Source of the DNA: Methanobacteriota archaeon
Lineage (GTDB): Archaea > Thermoplasmatota > Poseidoniia > Poseidoniales > Thalassarchaeaceae
Reading direction: 5' to 3'
DNA: 9,605 bases
NCBI GenBank assembly: GCA_014384685.1
Contig: JACNFL010000171.1
Span: 1 to 9,605, forward strand
Position numbers and translations under genes: made by a program. The first letter of the stretch is position 1, and the number at the start of each line of letters is the position of its first letter. The notes under the pieces are model-generated. The model ran no database searches, was not told the origin of the DNA, and was given only the letters and a program-made list of their open reading frames with translations. This document shows positions 1-6,426 of this stretch, one piece after another.

Positions 1-594
1 ACTACCTGCCCCTGCCATTTGCCATGGTTCCACAAATTCTGACTTCGGCTTTGACGTGAGACGTCGTACAGCCTTTTTGATGACCATGACCCCCAATATG
101 AGGAGCGCAACTTCAACCATGAATGCAGGCATTGGTATCCCTAGAACCAGTGCCCAATCAAGAGGTTGTCCCTCGGTTGTTAGCAACCCCATAGCATCTG
201 AAACTGCAATTGTTACCAAACTGACGCCAAATACCAAACGAATTCGAGCCATGTTTTTTGACCAACCTCGTGAAATCTTTAATTTTCCAGATTGCTTCAA
301 TGCAGCTATTGGTGCTGATATTGAAAAGACGAATCCAATTGCTGCAATGATCACATCAATTGCATAATATGTACCTAAAGGAGATAGGCATTGATTGCTC
401 TGATGGTCTGCCAAATCAGCATTGATGACTTCCCTATCACAATTACCAGAGATAATTTCAATAATTTCCATTTTGTAATGGACTAATTGGTCTGGATACT
501 GGAAGTAGTATAACCCAACTTCCACATTGTAAACCACAAATGACAACAGAAGGACTCCGACGATGGCGAGTATCAACGGCTTCGCCTTTGTCAC
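1..594 (-). CDS. Four-helix membrane protein of unknown function, C-terminus cut by window edge
   Basis: An open frame of 198 codons runs from a GTG at 594 to the left edge without a stop, so the gene continues outside the window. Conceptual translation gives a short basic N-terminus (MTKAK) and a hydrophobic helix at about residues 6-27. A polar loop with two cysteines (C52, C69) follows, then a helix at about 76-99, a basic loop (K100-R119), a helix at about 120-138 and a helix at about 156-172, ending in a basic tail (KKAVRR). The basic loops suggest that the N-terminus, the middle loop and the tail are cytoplasmic, and that the cysteine loop is outside. GTG 594 is the only usual start after the in-frame stop at 652-654, and it keeps the first helix intact. 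An ATG at 469-471 would remove that helix. I see no clear Shine-Dalgarno site, so a short leader is possible. It diverges from nadB. I do not recognise the family. Confidence 0.68.
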   Translation of the reverse strand, partial: MTKAKPLILAIVGVLLLSFVVYNVEVGLYYFQYPDQLVHYKMEIIEIISGNCDREVINADLADHQSNQCLSPLGTYYAIDVIIAAIGFVFSISAPIAALKQSGKLKISRGWSKNMARIRLVFGVSLVTIAVSDAMGLLTTEGQPLDWALVLGIPMPAFMVEVALLILGVMVIKKAVRRLTSKPKSEFVEPWQMAGAGS

Positions 595-638
595 AATTGA
601 TAAGGAGCCGCCGGAGATTGTTAGTAGTTGTGTAATAT

Positions 639-660
639 GGAGAGTGAAACACTACTCTCC
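639..660. repeat. 7-bp inverted repeat in the divergent promoter region
   Basis: GGAGAGT at 639-645 is matched by its reverse complement ACTCTCC at 654-660 around an 8-base centre. A nested AGTG/CACT pair lies at 643-646 and 650-653. It sits between two divergent genes and just upstream of the nadB TATA-like box, which fits a regulator binding site or a hairpin near the 5' end of the leftward transcript. The repeat is seen directly; the role is inferred. Confidence 0.4.
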
Positions 661-666
661 TGCACC

Positions 667-678
667 CGAATTTAAAAA
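667..678 (+). promoter_or_regulatory. Candidate archaeal BRE/TATA promoter for nadB
   Basis: CGAA (667-670) followed by TTTAAAAA (671-678) resembles the BRE plus TATA box of archaeal promoters. Initiation about 25 bases downstream would fall near position 700, giving a leader of roughly 35 bases before the ATG at 736. The AT-rich core is partly symmetrical and could also serve the leftward gene. Based on motif likeness only. Confidence 0.4.
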
Positions 679-723
679 TCCGAAGAGCAACCTTCAATTC
701 ATATGGGTTTGAGGCGATGACCC

Positions 724-728
724 GGAGG
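724..728 (+). promoter_or_regulatory. Shine-Dalgarno site of nadB
   Basis: GGAGG ends 7 bases before the ATG at 736 and supports that start. Confidence 0.7.
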
Positions 729-735
729 CCTCTGT

Positions 736-2376
736 ATGGTAGATGTAACCATAGTCGGCTCAGGTATCGCGGGTCTCTTTGTCGCAACCCGTTGTGCGCG
801 GGCTGGACAAAACGTTGCACTAGTAACTAAACAACGGCTTTCAGACTCTTCAACCAATCGAGCCCAGGGGGGTATTGCAGGGGTTCTTGACACTAATGAC
901 TCAGAAGCAGTTGATGCCCACATCCGTGACACTCTAGAGGCTGGAGCAGGGATTGGAGATGAGAGAATTGTCCGTATGGTCGTAAAAGAAGCAGCGGCCA
1001 GAATTCAAGACCTAGTGAACGAAGGGGTCAATTTTGACAAAGAAGAGACTGGTGATTATGATTTAGCAATGGAAGGTGGACACCAAGAACGTAGGATTCT
1101 ACACACAAAAGATGCGACAGGGGCTGAAATAGAGCGTGCACTGATTGCTTCCTGTCACTCAGAGGAGAGAATTACAATCTACGAAGATTGCCTTGCTCTT
1201 GACCTCATTTTAGATGACCGTGATTCTGATGAAAGAAAAATCGCTGGCCTTTGGTGCCTCAATTCTGATGGATCTGTTTTCACTTTACCTAGCCGCGCTG
1301 TTCTAATCGCTACTGGAGGCGCCGGACAATTATGGCGACACACCACCAATCCATCGGTTGCAACAGGAGATGGGATCGCTATGGCCGTCAGAGCAGGCGC
1401 TGCTGTTGCCGACCTAGAATTCGCGCAATTCCATCCAACTGCCTATAGTAATGGGGATTCAAACCCATTCCTAATTTCAGAGGCAGTAAGAGGGGATGGC
1501 GCAGTCTTGATGACTGCAGAAGACCTTGACAACTGGCATCAAGCAAAACAAACAGACTCTTCCGCTGACCCAAATGATTTCTCATTTATGCGCCAAACTG
1601 ATGCTCGAGGAAGTCTTGCAACCCGCGACATTGTCGCGAGGGCTATTGATACTGAATTGAAACGCAGTGGCCGCCATCATGTATTGTTAGTGACAGAGCA
1701 TTTAGATGCTGTACATCTTGCATCAAGATTCCCTAATATAGCCAACAAAATGCTCAAAAACGGCTTAAAAATCGGCATTGATGCAATCCCTGTGGCGCCA
1801 GCCGCACACTACATTGTAGGGGGATTGGCGGTTAATGAGTGGGGAGAAGTTTGGCAGCGTGACCTCAACTCTGATGACCCGACATTTAGTACGAAAAGTG
1901 ACAGATTAGTTGACGGATTATTTGCTATTGGCGAAACTGCTTGCACCGGACTTCACGGGGCAAACCGACTGGCCAGCAACTCATTGCTTGAGGCTGTGGT
2001 ATTCTCTCACCGATCAGGGGTTAGGGTGCTTGAGTGGTTAGCGACCGCGGCACAAGAAAAAACCAGCCTACCTGAATGGCGAGCTGATGGACTTGCAGAC
2101 TTAGAGGAACACGCGCCTTTGGTGCATGACCGAGCACAACTACGCTCCACCATGAGCGATGACCTCGGTCTAGTGAAGAGTAACTGGAGAATGAAAAGAG
2201 CACAGAGAAGATTGGCCTTACTCAATGAAGAAGTTGAACGCATTTGGCGACGTTGTCTGCCTTCAAGGGAAATTGTTGAGTTGAGAAATATGGTGCAATT
2301 AGCGCAGATGATAATGGCTGCTTCTTTGGCCCGGGAAGTCAATGTTGGACTTCACTACAATCTTGACCTTACCTAG
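736..2376 (+). CDS. nadB: L-aspartate oxidase (NadB)
   Basis: This FAD enzyme oxidises L-aspartate to iminoaspartate, the first step of de novo NAD synthesis, feeding quinolinate synthase NadA; it is cytosolic. The 546 residues match the family length (E. coli about 540). Visible motifs are the dinucleotide fold GSGIAG at 8-13, NRAQGGIAG at 41-49, EGGHQERRILH at 113-123, ATGGAGQLW at 192-200, FHPTA at 232-236, TRDIVARAI at 296-304, PAAHYIVGG at 355-363 and GLHGANRLASNSLLE at 405-419. From the known family active site, the likely substrate-handling residues are E113, H233, R297, H358 and R411. The GLHGANR block and the C-terminal helical domain (about 465-546) favour NadB over SdhA/FrdA. Two segments, about 264-284 and 372-390, look like insertions relative to E. 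coli NadB. No nadA or nadC is next to it in the window. The start is supported by GGAGG 7 bases upstream. Confidence 0.95.
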   Translation: MVDVTIVGSGIAGLFVATRCARAGQNVALVTKQRLSDSSTNRAQGGIAGVLDTNDSEAVDAHIRDTLEAGAGIGDERIVRMVVKEAAARIQDLVNEGVNFDKEETGDYDLAMEGGHQERRILHTKDATGAEIERALIASCHSEERITIYEDCLALDLILDDRDSDERKIAGLWCLNSDGSVFTLPSRAVLIATGGAGQLWRHTTNPSVATGDGIAMAVRAGAAVADLEFAQFHPTAYSNGDSNPFLISEAVRGDGAVLMTAEDLDNWHQAKQTDSSADPNDFSFMRQTDARGSLATRDIVARAIDTELKRSGRHHVLLVTEHLDAVHLASRFPNIANKMLKNGLKIGIDAIPVAPAAHYIVGGLAVNEWGEVWQRDLNSDDPTFSTKSDRLVDGLFAIGETACTGLHGANRLASNSLLEAVVFSHRSGVRVLEWLATAAQEKTSLPEWRADGLADLEEHAPLVHDRAQLRSTMSDDLGLVKSNWRMKRAQRRLALLNEEVERIWRRCLPSREIVELRNMVQLAQMIMAASLAREVNVGLHYNLDLT

Positions 2377-2423
2377 ATGCTAACCTTTGAAATAGATGAG
2401 GAATAGTCGGCGGAGATACCTAA

Positions 2424-2429
2424 AGAGGT
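2424..2429 (+). promoter_or_regulatory. Shine-Dalgarno site of the NTF2-like gene
   Basis: AGAGGT lies 6 bases before the ATG at 2436 and supports that start. The gene therefore has its own ribosome entry although it may be co-transcribed with nadB. Confidence 0.5.
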
Positions 2430-2435
2430 CTGAAT

Positions 2436-2756
2436 ATGTCTGTTATTGAAAGATTCATGCAAGCGGTTGATAATAAGAACGAAGAAGTGCTTAACGAGTT
2501 AGTGTCTGATGATTACAAATTTGTCATGCATCTTGATGGTATTGTATTAGCAAAGGCGGATATTATCGGTTGGGCTATGAGTGGTTCATTCACACGAACT
2601 AAAAATCGAGTGATTTACGAAAATGAGGAAATTGGTGTCGAGCACGCGTTTGTGACTTTCGCTAATGGTTCAACACCTGAAGCGGTGTTGTCGGTTCATC
2701 GGATTAAAGATGGAGTGATTATCTCTACTGAAACAGGCGCTACGGCGCTGCCTTGA
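2436..2756 (+). CDS. Small NTF2-like / SnoaL-type protein, substrate unknown
   Basis: A 106-residue protein without a signal peptide or membrane segment. The opening helix IERFMQAVDNKNEEVLNELV, then a DDYKFVMHLDG strand and a YENEEIGVEHAFVTFANG strand pair, and the closing EAVLSVHRIKDGVIISTETGAT, follow the helix-then-curved-sheet pattern of the NTF2/SnoaL superfamily (cone-shaped alpha+beta fold). Members range from ketosteroid isomerases and polyketide cyclases to non-catalytic binding proteins, so the fold alone does not give a reaction. The gene lies 59 bases after nadB on the same strand with its own Shine-Dalgarno site, so co-transcription is possible but a functional link to NAD synthesis is not shown. 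It converges with panE. The fold call rests on pattern recognition. Confidence 0.65.
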   Translation: MSVIERFMQAVDNKNEEVLNELVSDDYKFVMHLDGIVLAKADIIGWAMSGSFTRTKNRVIYENEEIGVEHAFVTFANGSTPEAVLSVHRIKDGVIISTETGATALP

Positions 2757-2769
2757 ATCAAGGGGTACG

Positions 2770-2789
2770 GACTGAGCAGCACCTCAGTC
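2770..2789. terminator. Hairpin between convergent genes, possible bidirectional terminator
   Basis: GACTGAG (2770-2776) pairs with CTCAGTC (2783-2789) around a 6-base loop. It lies 13 bases after the plus-strand gene and overlaps the stop codon of the minus-strand panE gene (2788-2790). There is no T-run on either side, so it is not a classic intrinsic terminator; it could be a transcript-end structure for both genes. Confidence 0.35.
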
Positions 2790-3741
2790 ACTCGGTTCTT
2801 GTTGAATGCTCAATTCCTTTAACAAGCGACAACAACTGTTGATTCAACGGCGTTGGAATCCCTAATTCCTCGCCCCGCCTAACAACCTCCCCACAAAGTG
2901 AGTCAACCTCGGTTATTCTCCCAGCCATTACATCCTGTAACATTGAACAACGGTTAGCCGCTGTAGCCTCAAGCACTCTTTTCAGTTCGGCCTCACAATC
3001 AAAGAAAGACATGTCAACACCTTCTGCGGTTGCCACTTGGGCCGCTTCTAACATTGCTGAAAGCGCTTGCTCATGCAAATCCGGACGCGACAACAACTCG
3101 CCATTTCTAACACCACAAATTGCTGCCAAAGGATTGATTGCCACATTTATCAGAAGTTTCTGCCAAAGCATCTCAGCACAATCAAATTCCCATTCTGGGT
3201 TCAACCCTGACATACCCAATAAGTATAGCAAATCGTCCACCCTCCTATCATCAGGAGTAAGGTCTGATTCGTCAAGAGATGCAAGCCGTACCGCACCAAG
3301 CCCAGTCCATTGTACCTCACCTGGACCAAGCCTCATAGCCGCATGTGTTGTGCAACCAGCCAACACTCGATGTTTACCAAGTCGGGCCACTAATCTCTCC
3401 GCATGACCCATGCCATTCTGCACACTAATCGCTATCCCATTCGGCCGCAAAAGTATCTCAGCGGCGATGGCTAAAGCAGGTGTTGAGTTCGATTTACCAC
3501 AGATGATCGCAATATCAGCGCAACTGTAGAGTGGCTCAATTATTTCTAAATCTGAAACTACCCAGCGATCTGGTTGATGATGCTCAACATCGCCATCAAT
3601 AGTCGTTAAAATTATCCCAGTTGATGCCAAAGCAGCACTCTGTGAACCACGTGAGTAGAGAATAAGGTCGGCATCTGTTTTTGCAAGGGATGAGGCAATT
3701 ACAGAACCAATTGCTCCGACTCCAAGTATTGCTACTCGCAA
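2788..3741 (-). CDS. panE: 2-dehydropantoate 2-reductase (ketopantoate reductase, PanE/ApbA family)
   Basis: The enzyme reduces 2-dehydropantoate to pantoate with NADPH, on the route to pantothenate and coenzyme A, in the cytosol. From the TTG at 3741 the protein has 317 residues. Visible are the Rossmann loop GVGAIGS (7-13), K83, QNGMG with N109, WQKLLINVAINPL with K195, N199 and N203, and SMLQDVMAGRITEVD with S266 and E278. These match the E. coli active-site set K72, N98, K176, N180, N184, S244 and E256 with identical spacing inside each block, so an active enzyme is expected. An ATG at 3765 would add eight residues before the first beta strand and overlap the upstream gene by 22 bases. 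The TTG at 3741 sits 6 bases after GGAGGG and starts right at RVAILG, so I prefer it. The gene follows the 857-residue membrane-protein gene without a gap. It could instead be a related hydroxyacid reductase of the ApbA family. Confidence 0.88.
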   Translation of the reverse strand: MRVAILGVGAIGSVIASSLAKTDADLILYSRGSQSAALASTGIILTTIDGDVEHHQPDRWVVSDLEIIEPLYSCADIAIICGKSNSTPALAIAAEILLRPNGIAISVQNGMGHAERLVARLGKHRVLAGCTTHAAMRLGPGEVQWTGLGAVRLASLDESDLTPDDRRVDDLLYLLGMSGLNPEWEFDCAEMLWQKLLINVAINPLAAICGVRNGELLSRPDLHEQALSAMLEAAQVATAEGVDMSFFDCEAELKRVLEATAANRCSMLQDVMAGRITEVDSLCGEVVRRGEELGIPTPLNQQLLSLVKGIEHSTRTE

Positions 3742-3743
3742 AT

Positions 3744-6317
3744 TCAACCCTCCGAAATAACGCATTCAACTTGGCCATCGCTATGGTCAATATCAGCACC
3801 CTGATAACACCATGAGCCGAAATTCAGCCTGATTGAATCTGTGATACCTGATTCTTCATGCAAAGAAAGCCAAGCGACTTGCAATACATCATTTGAGTCA
3901 AAAGTCTGAGTCAAATTCAGTTGCACTGAACCTCCCGGCGGTATTGTCACACCTGATGAATCAGCCCATCCTGTCTCTGTATCATCTAGGTCATGGTGAC
4001 TCATAGTGACAATTACAATTGAGGTGTTTCCAAGATTCATCAACTCCCATTCTCCACTTTCAAGTGGCCTGTCAACCCAAGCCCAAGTGACTTCTTCTCC
4101 AAACCGCAATGCTAGACTTGGGCCTGAAGCAGTCGTGAAATTTGCTTGTAAAGGAGGAATCATATCGTCATCACAAGCCGATACTACACCTCCAATCGGT
4201 GGAGTAAAGTGCATCTGATTTTCACCATTGACATCCGGAATAATGACCTCACCCCTAGTTTCCACATTCCAATTCAGCACGCCATCTACTAGACCCGGCT
4301 CACGGGCAATATTAGTGCAAATTTCATTCCCTTCACCCCATGCCACATGGTTTCCTGCAGTCAACCAAGAAGGGGTTTGCTCAGATTTGCCATCTAACCA
4401 CCAACCTTCAGAGGGTATGGGTAGAGCATACGTTGGATTCTGTAATCTCAGTGGCCACTCAAATTCCTCTCCTTCATCACTGATGAATGATAGAGGTAAA
4501 ATCTGTCCGAAGTCGTCAGATTCGAGAACCATCCTGCCATGATTAGGTCCGCTCAAACAAATTTCTGGCTCACTATCTGATGTGAAAATGCCATTTGATG
4601 GCGTCGTTACGCTCCAAAGAAGGGTTGGAGTTGAGAGATTTCCTGTTATTTGCTGATTACTAAAAGTGAGATTTGCACACGCTAGTAGACCATCGAATGT
4701 AGGCTCAAGTTGCCAATGTGCTTGAATTGGTGAAACTACTGTTTCGGGATTCAAAGTGATGGTTTTAACCGATCTTTCTGAATCTGCATCAACGATAAAA
4801 TGTAAAACAGTGGGCAACAACATTGTGCTGTTGTTAGAAATTGATGCTGACAAAGTCGCTTTGCCATCATTTAACAAATCAACATTGCCGATATCGCATG
4901 TTGTAGGCAACGCTACATTCCGAGGCCCACACTCTATTTCTAGATCCCAATCCGGTCTTGGCGGGTCAGCCCAAACCGATACTTGCACAAATCGTTGTGA
5001 AATCCCCACCATCTCGAAATCAAGTGTGTGTGACCATTCTTCGTCAACCTGTAAGTCCAACTCTTCAACCCAATCAAGCGCCAATCCTTCCTCCCAATTT
5101 TCGTAAGGAGCAACCGCTGCTAATCCAGGGAAAGTGAGCATCAGAGCAAAGGCAACACTAGTGAAAACACGGAACCCGTATCTACTATCTAATTCAGTTA
5201 CTTCATCAACAATTAGACCAGCTGAAGTAATCGATTGTTCACTAAACATCCGCCAAACTCCAAGTGAAATAACGATTAACCATGGAATGTATCCTGAAGT
5301 GAGTAAAATAATCACGCCAGCAAACAAAAATACACCATAAAGAGCAAATTCAGTACTAGAATCGGTCATCGTTTCTCTGCCAAAAATCGCCCATAGCAAT
5401 CGGTAACCGGGGAATCCAGGAATTGGCAATAATAGAATCCAACCAAATGTCATCAATGACTGACCTGCTAATGCTAGCGGATGTAACCAAACAGTACGAA
5501 CCGCGATTTCTTCTGGGGTGATGAAGAAAGATACGATAAGATGAGTGATTGAATTGAGTTGTATTATTGCTGGCGCGCCAATGAAATCAACAGAGTTATT
5601 TGCTGTCATTAGGATTCCAATAACTGAAAAAATTAGACCTGAAATGATGAAACAAAACGGAGTTACAACTCCTGAAATCAACATGCCTCGACGATTTGCC
5701 CACGCAACGGTCTGCATGAATCTTTGATTCATTAAGAAAAATAAGCCAAACGGCCAAATGATGACTGATTTAGTACTGACAAACATAATTGGAGAAATTG
5801 CCACTAAAAAGTTGCCAGCATCAACCCCATGCTTCTGAAAAATATTTTTTCTGATTACTGAAGTAAGTCCTATTACAGCCATCAGTGGTGCACAGAAATA
5901 AATCGCTGAGGATTGCAACACTGCGGAGTCATACCAATTTACACTGCTATCCTGATATGCTAACCAGGCCGCTCCAAGAGCTAGGCTAAACATAGTTGCT
6001 AAAACCCAAAATAATGTTTGCACTAAGGGTGATTGCTCTGGATGTCTATCATCTGGTAAATCAATGAGAGTCAGAACATAAGGTTCTCCAACATCAATCA
6101 TGGCCCTCCACCCATGATTGCGTAAATGCTCATCTAATTGCGATACTGATTCACTAACGCTTCCATCAAGAGGGGTTACTTGCCAAGATGGAAAAGGACC
6201 TAGTTCATCCCTCAACCGTCTGAAATGACGATCGATTATGTGTTCAAGAAGTTCAAGATTACCCCATGCTTTCTTCTGAAGCAAGAGTGGTTTGAGTTGC
6301 TCCTCATCCTCAGACAT
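3744..6317 (-). CDS. Predicted protease-dead site-2-protease (M50) homologue with large extracytoplasmic domain
   Basis: An 857-residue membrane protein. Residues 1-96 are soluble; 55-88 recall the small N-terminal domain of archaeal/plant EGY-like S2P proteins. Hydrophobic segments lie near 98-118, 131-153, 168-195, 212-237, 277-300, 320-341, 343-357 and 384-404. Residues 150-167 (GLTSVIRKNIFQKHGVDA) align without gaps to the S2P pattern G-x-HELGH-x6-HGVDA, but TSVIR replaces HExxH. WANRRGMLISG (206-216) fits the conserved NR...L...G block. HPLALAG (279-285) leads to LLPIPGFPGYRLL (296-308) where LLPxxxLDGGxxL is expected, so the metal-binding Asp is Pro. All expected zinc ligands are missing, so proteolysis is unlikely. 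Residues 405-857 are polar and strand-rich with eight cysteines (463, 474, 547, 587, 667, 715, 837, 852) and no final helix, suggesting a disulfide-bonded external region. The start is supported by GGAGGT 5 bases upstream. Family assignment is from memory of motifs. Confidence 0.72.
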   Translation of the reverse strand: MSEDEEQLKPLLLQKKAWGNLELLEHIIDRHFRRLRDELGPFPSWQVTPLDGSVSESVSQLDEHLRNHGWRAMIDVGEPYVLTLIDLPDDRHPEQSPLVQTLFWVLATMFSLALGAAWLAYQDSSVNWYDSAVLQSSAIYFCAPLMAVIGLTSVIRKNIFQKHGVDAGNFLVAISPIMFVSTKSVIIWPFGLFFLMNQRFMQTVAWANRRGMLISGVVTPFCFIISGLIFSVIGILMTANNSVDFIGAPAIIQLNSITHLIVSFFITPEEIAVRTVWLHPLALAGQSLMTFGWILLLPIPGFPGYRLLWAIFGRETMTDSSTEFALYGVFLFAGVIILLTSGYIPWLIVISLGVWRMFSEQSITSAGLIVDEVTELDSRYGFRVFTSVAFALMLTFPGLAAVAPYENWEEGLALDWVEELDLQVDEEWSHTLDFEMVGISQRFVQVSVWADPPRPDWDLEIECGPRNVALPTTCDIGNVDLLNDGKATLSASISNNSTMLLPTVLHFIVDADSERSVKTITLNPETVVSPIQAHWQLEPTFDGLLACANLTFSNQQITGNLSTPTLLWSVTTPSNGIFTSDSEPEICLSGPNHGRMVLESDDFGQILPLSFISDEGEEFEWPLRLQNPTYALPIPSEGWWLDGKSEQTPSWLTAGNHVAWGEGNEICTNIAREPGLVDGVLNWNVETRGEVIIPDVNGENQMHFTPPIGGVVSACDDDMIPPLQANFTTASGPSLALRFGEEVTWAWVDRPLESGEWELMNLGNTSIVIVTMSHHDLDDTETGWADSSGVTIPPGGSVQLNLTQTFDSNDVLQVAWLSLHEESGITDSIRLNFGSWCYQGADIDHSDGQVECVISEG
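3748..3753 (-). promoter_or_regulatory. Shine-Dalgarno site of panE, inside the upstream gene
   Basis: On the minus strand GGAGGG is followed by TTGAAT and then TTG at 3741. The site lies within the last codons of the membrane-protein gene, whose TGA stop is 3744-3746. It selects the TTG at 3741 over the ATG at 3765, which lies upstream of the site, and suggests translational coupling. Confidence 0.6.
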
Positions 6318-6322
6318 GCACT

Positions 6323-6328
6323 ACCTCC
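6323..6328 (-). promoter_or_regulatory. Shine-Dalgarno site of the S2P-like gene
   Basis: On the minus strand GGAGGT lies 5 bases before the ATG at 6317 and supports that start. Confidence 0.65.
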
Positions 6329-6373
6329 ACAACAGCGGGAAGGCTCATGCCGTATCAACCCTTGACCAATTAA

Positions 6374-6407
6374 TCCACTCTGTAAGAGTGGAAAAGTTGT
6401 CAAAAAA
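6374..6407 (-). terminator. T-tract plus hairpin after the ATPase operon
   Basis: Reading leftward after the atpD stop (6427-6429) there is a run of six T (6402-6407) about 20 bases on, then TCCACTC/GAGTGGA arms (6386-6392 with 6374-6380) closing a 5-base loop. Short T-runs are known archaeal termination signals. The T-run comes before the hairpin rather than after it, so the two may be separate signals; the hairpin could instead belong to the leader of the next gene. Confidence 0.35.
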
Positions 6408-6426
6408 CCTATTCTTGAGAAGCGAA

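Noticed and set aside
56..367. Plus-strand frame of 103 codons at the left edge
   Set aside because: It lies antisense to the minus-strand membrane-protein frame, which has clear helices and a sensible topology. The plus-strand product shows no domain or membrane pattern.
458..820. Minus-strand frame of 120 codons across the nadB start
   Set aside because: It overlaps the nadB start, its promoter region and the membrane gene in another frame, and has no recognisable pattern or ribosome site.
2007..2342. Minus-strand frame of 111 codons inside nadB
   Set aside because: Antisense shadow of the conserved C-terminal part of NadB.
3011..3406. Plus-strand frame of 131 codons inside panE
   Set aside because: Antisense shadow; the opposite strand carries the complete PanE active-site set.
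4756..5106. Plus-strand frames within the S2P-like gene, including 4006-4542 and 5134-5340
   Set aside because: Serine- and threonine-rich shadows of the external domain codons, without ribosome sites or motifs.
5820..5870. Active M50 metalloprotease call for the 857-residue protein
   Set aside because: No HExxH is present in any membrane segment and the LDGG aspartate is replaced by proline, so a plain protease annotation would mislead.
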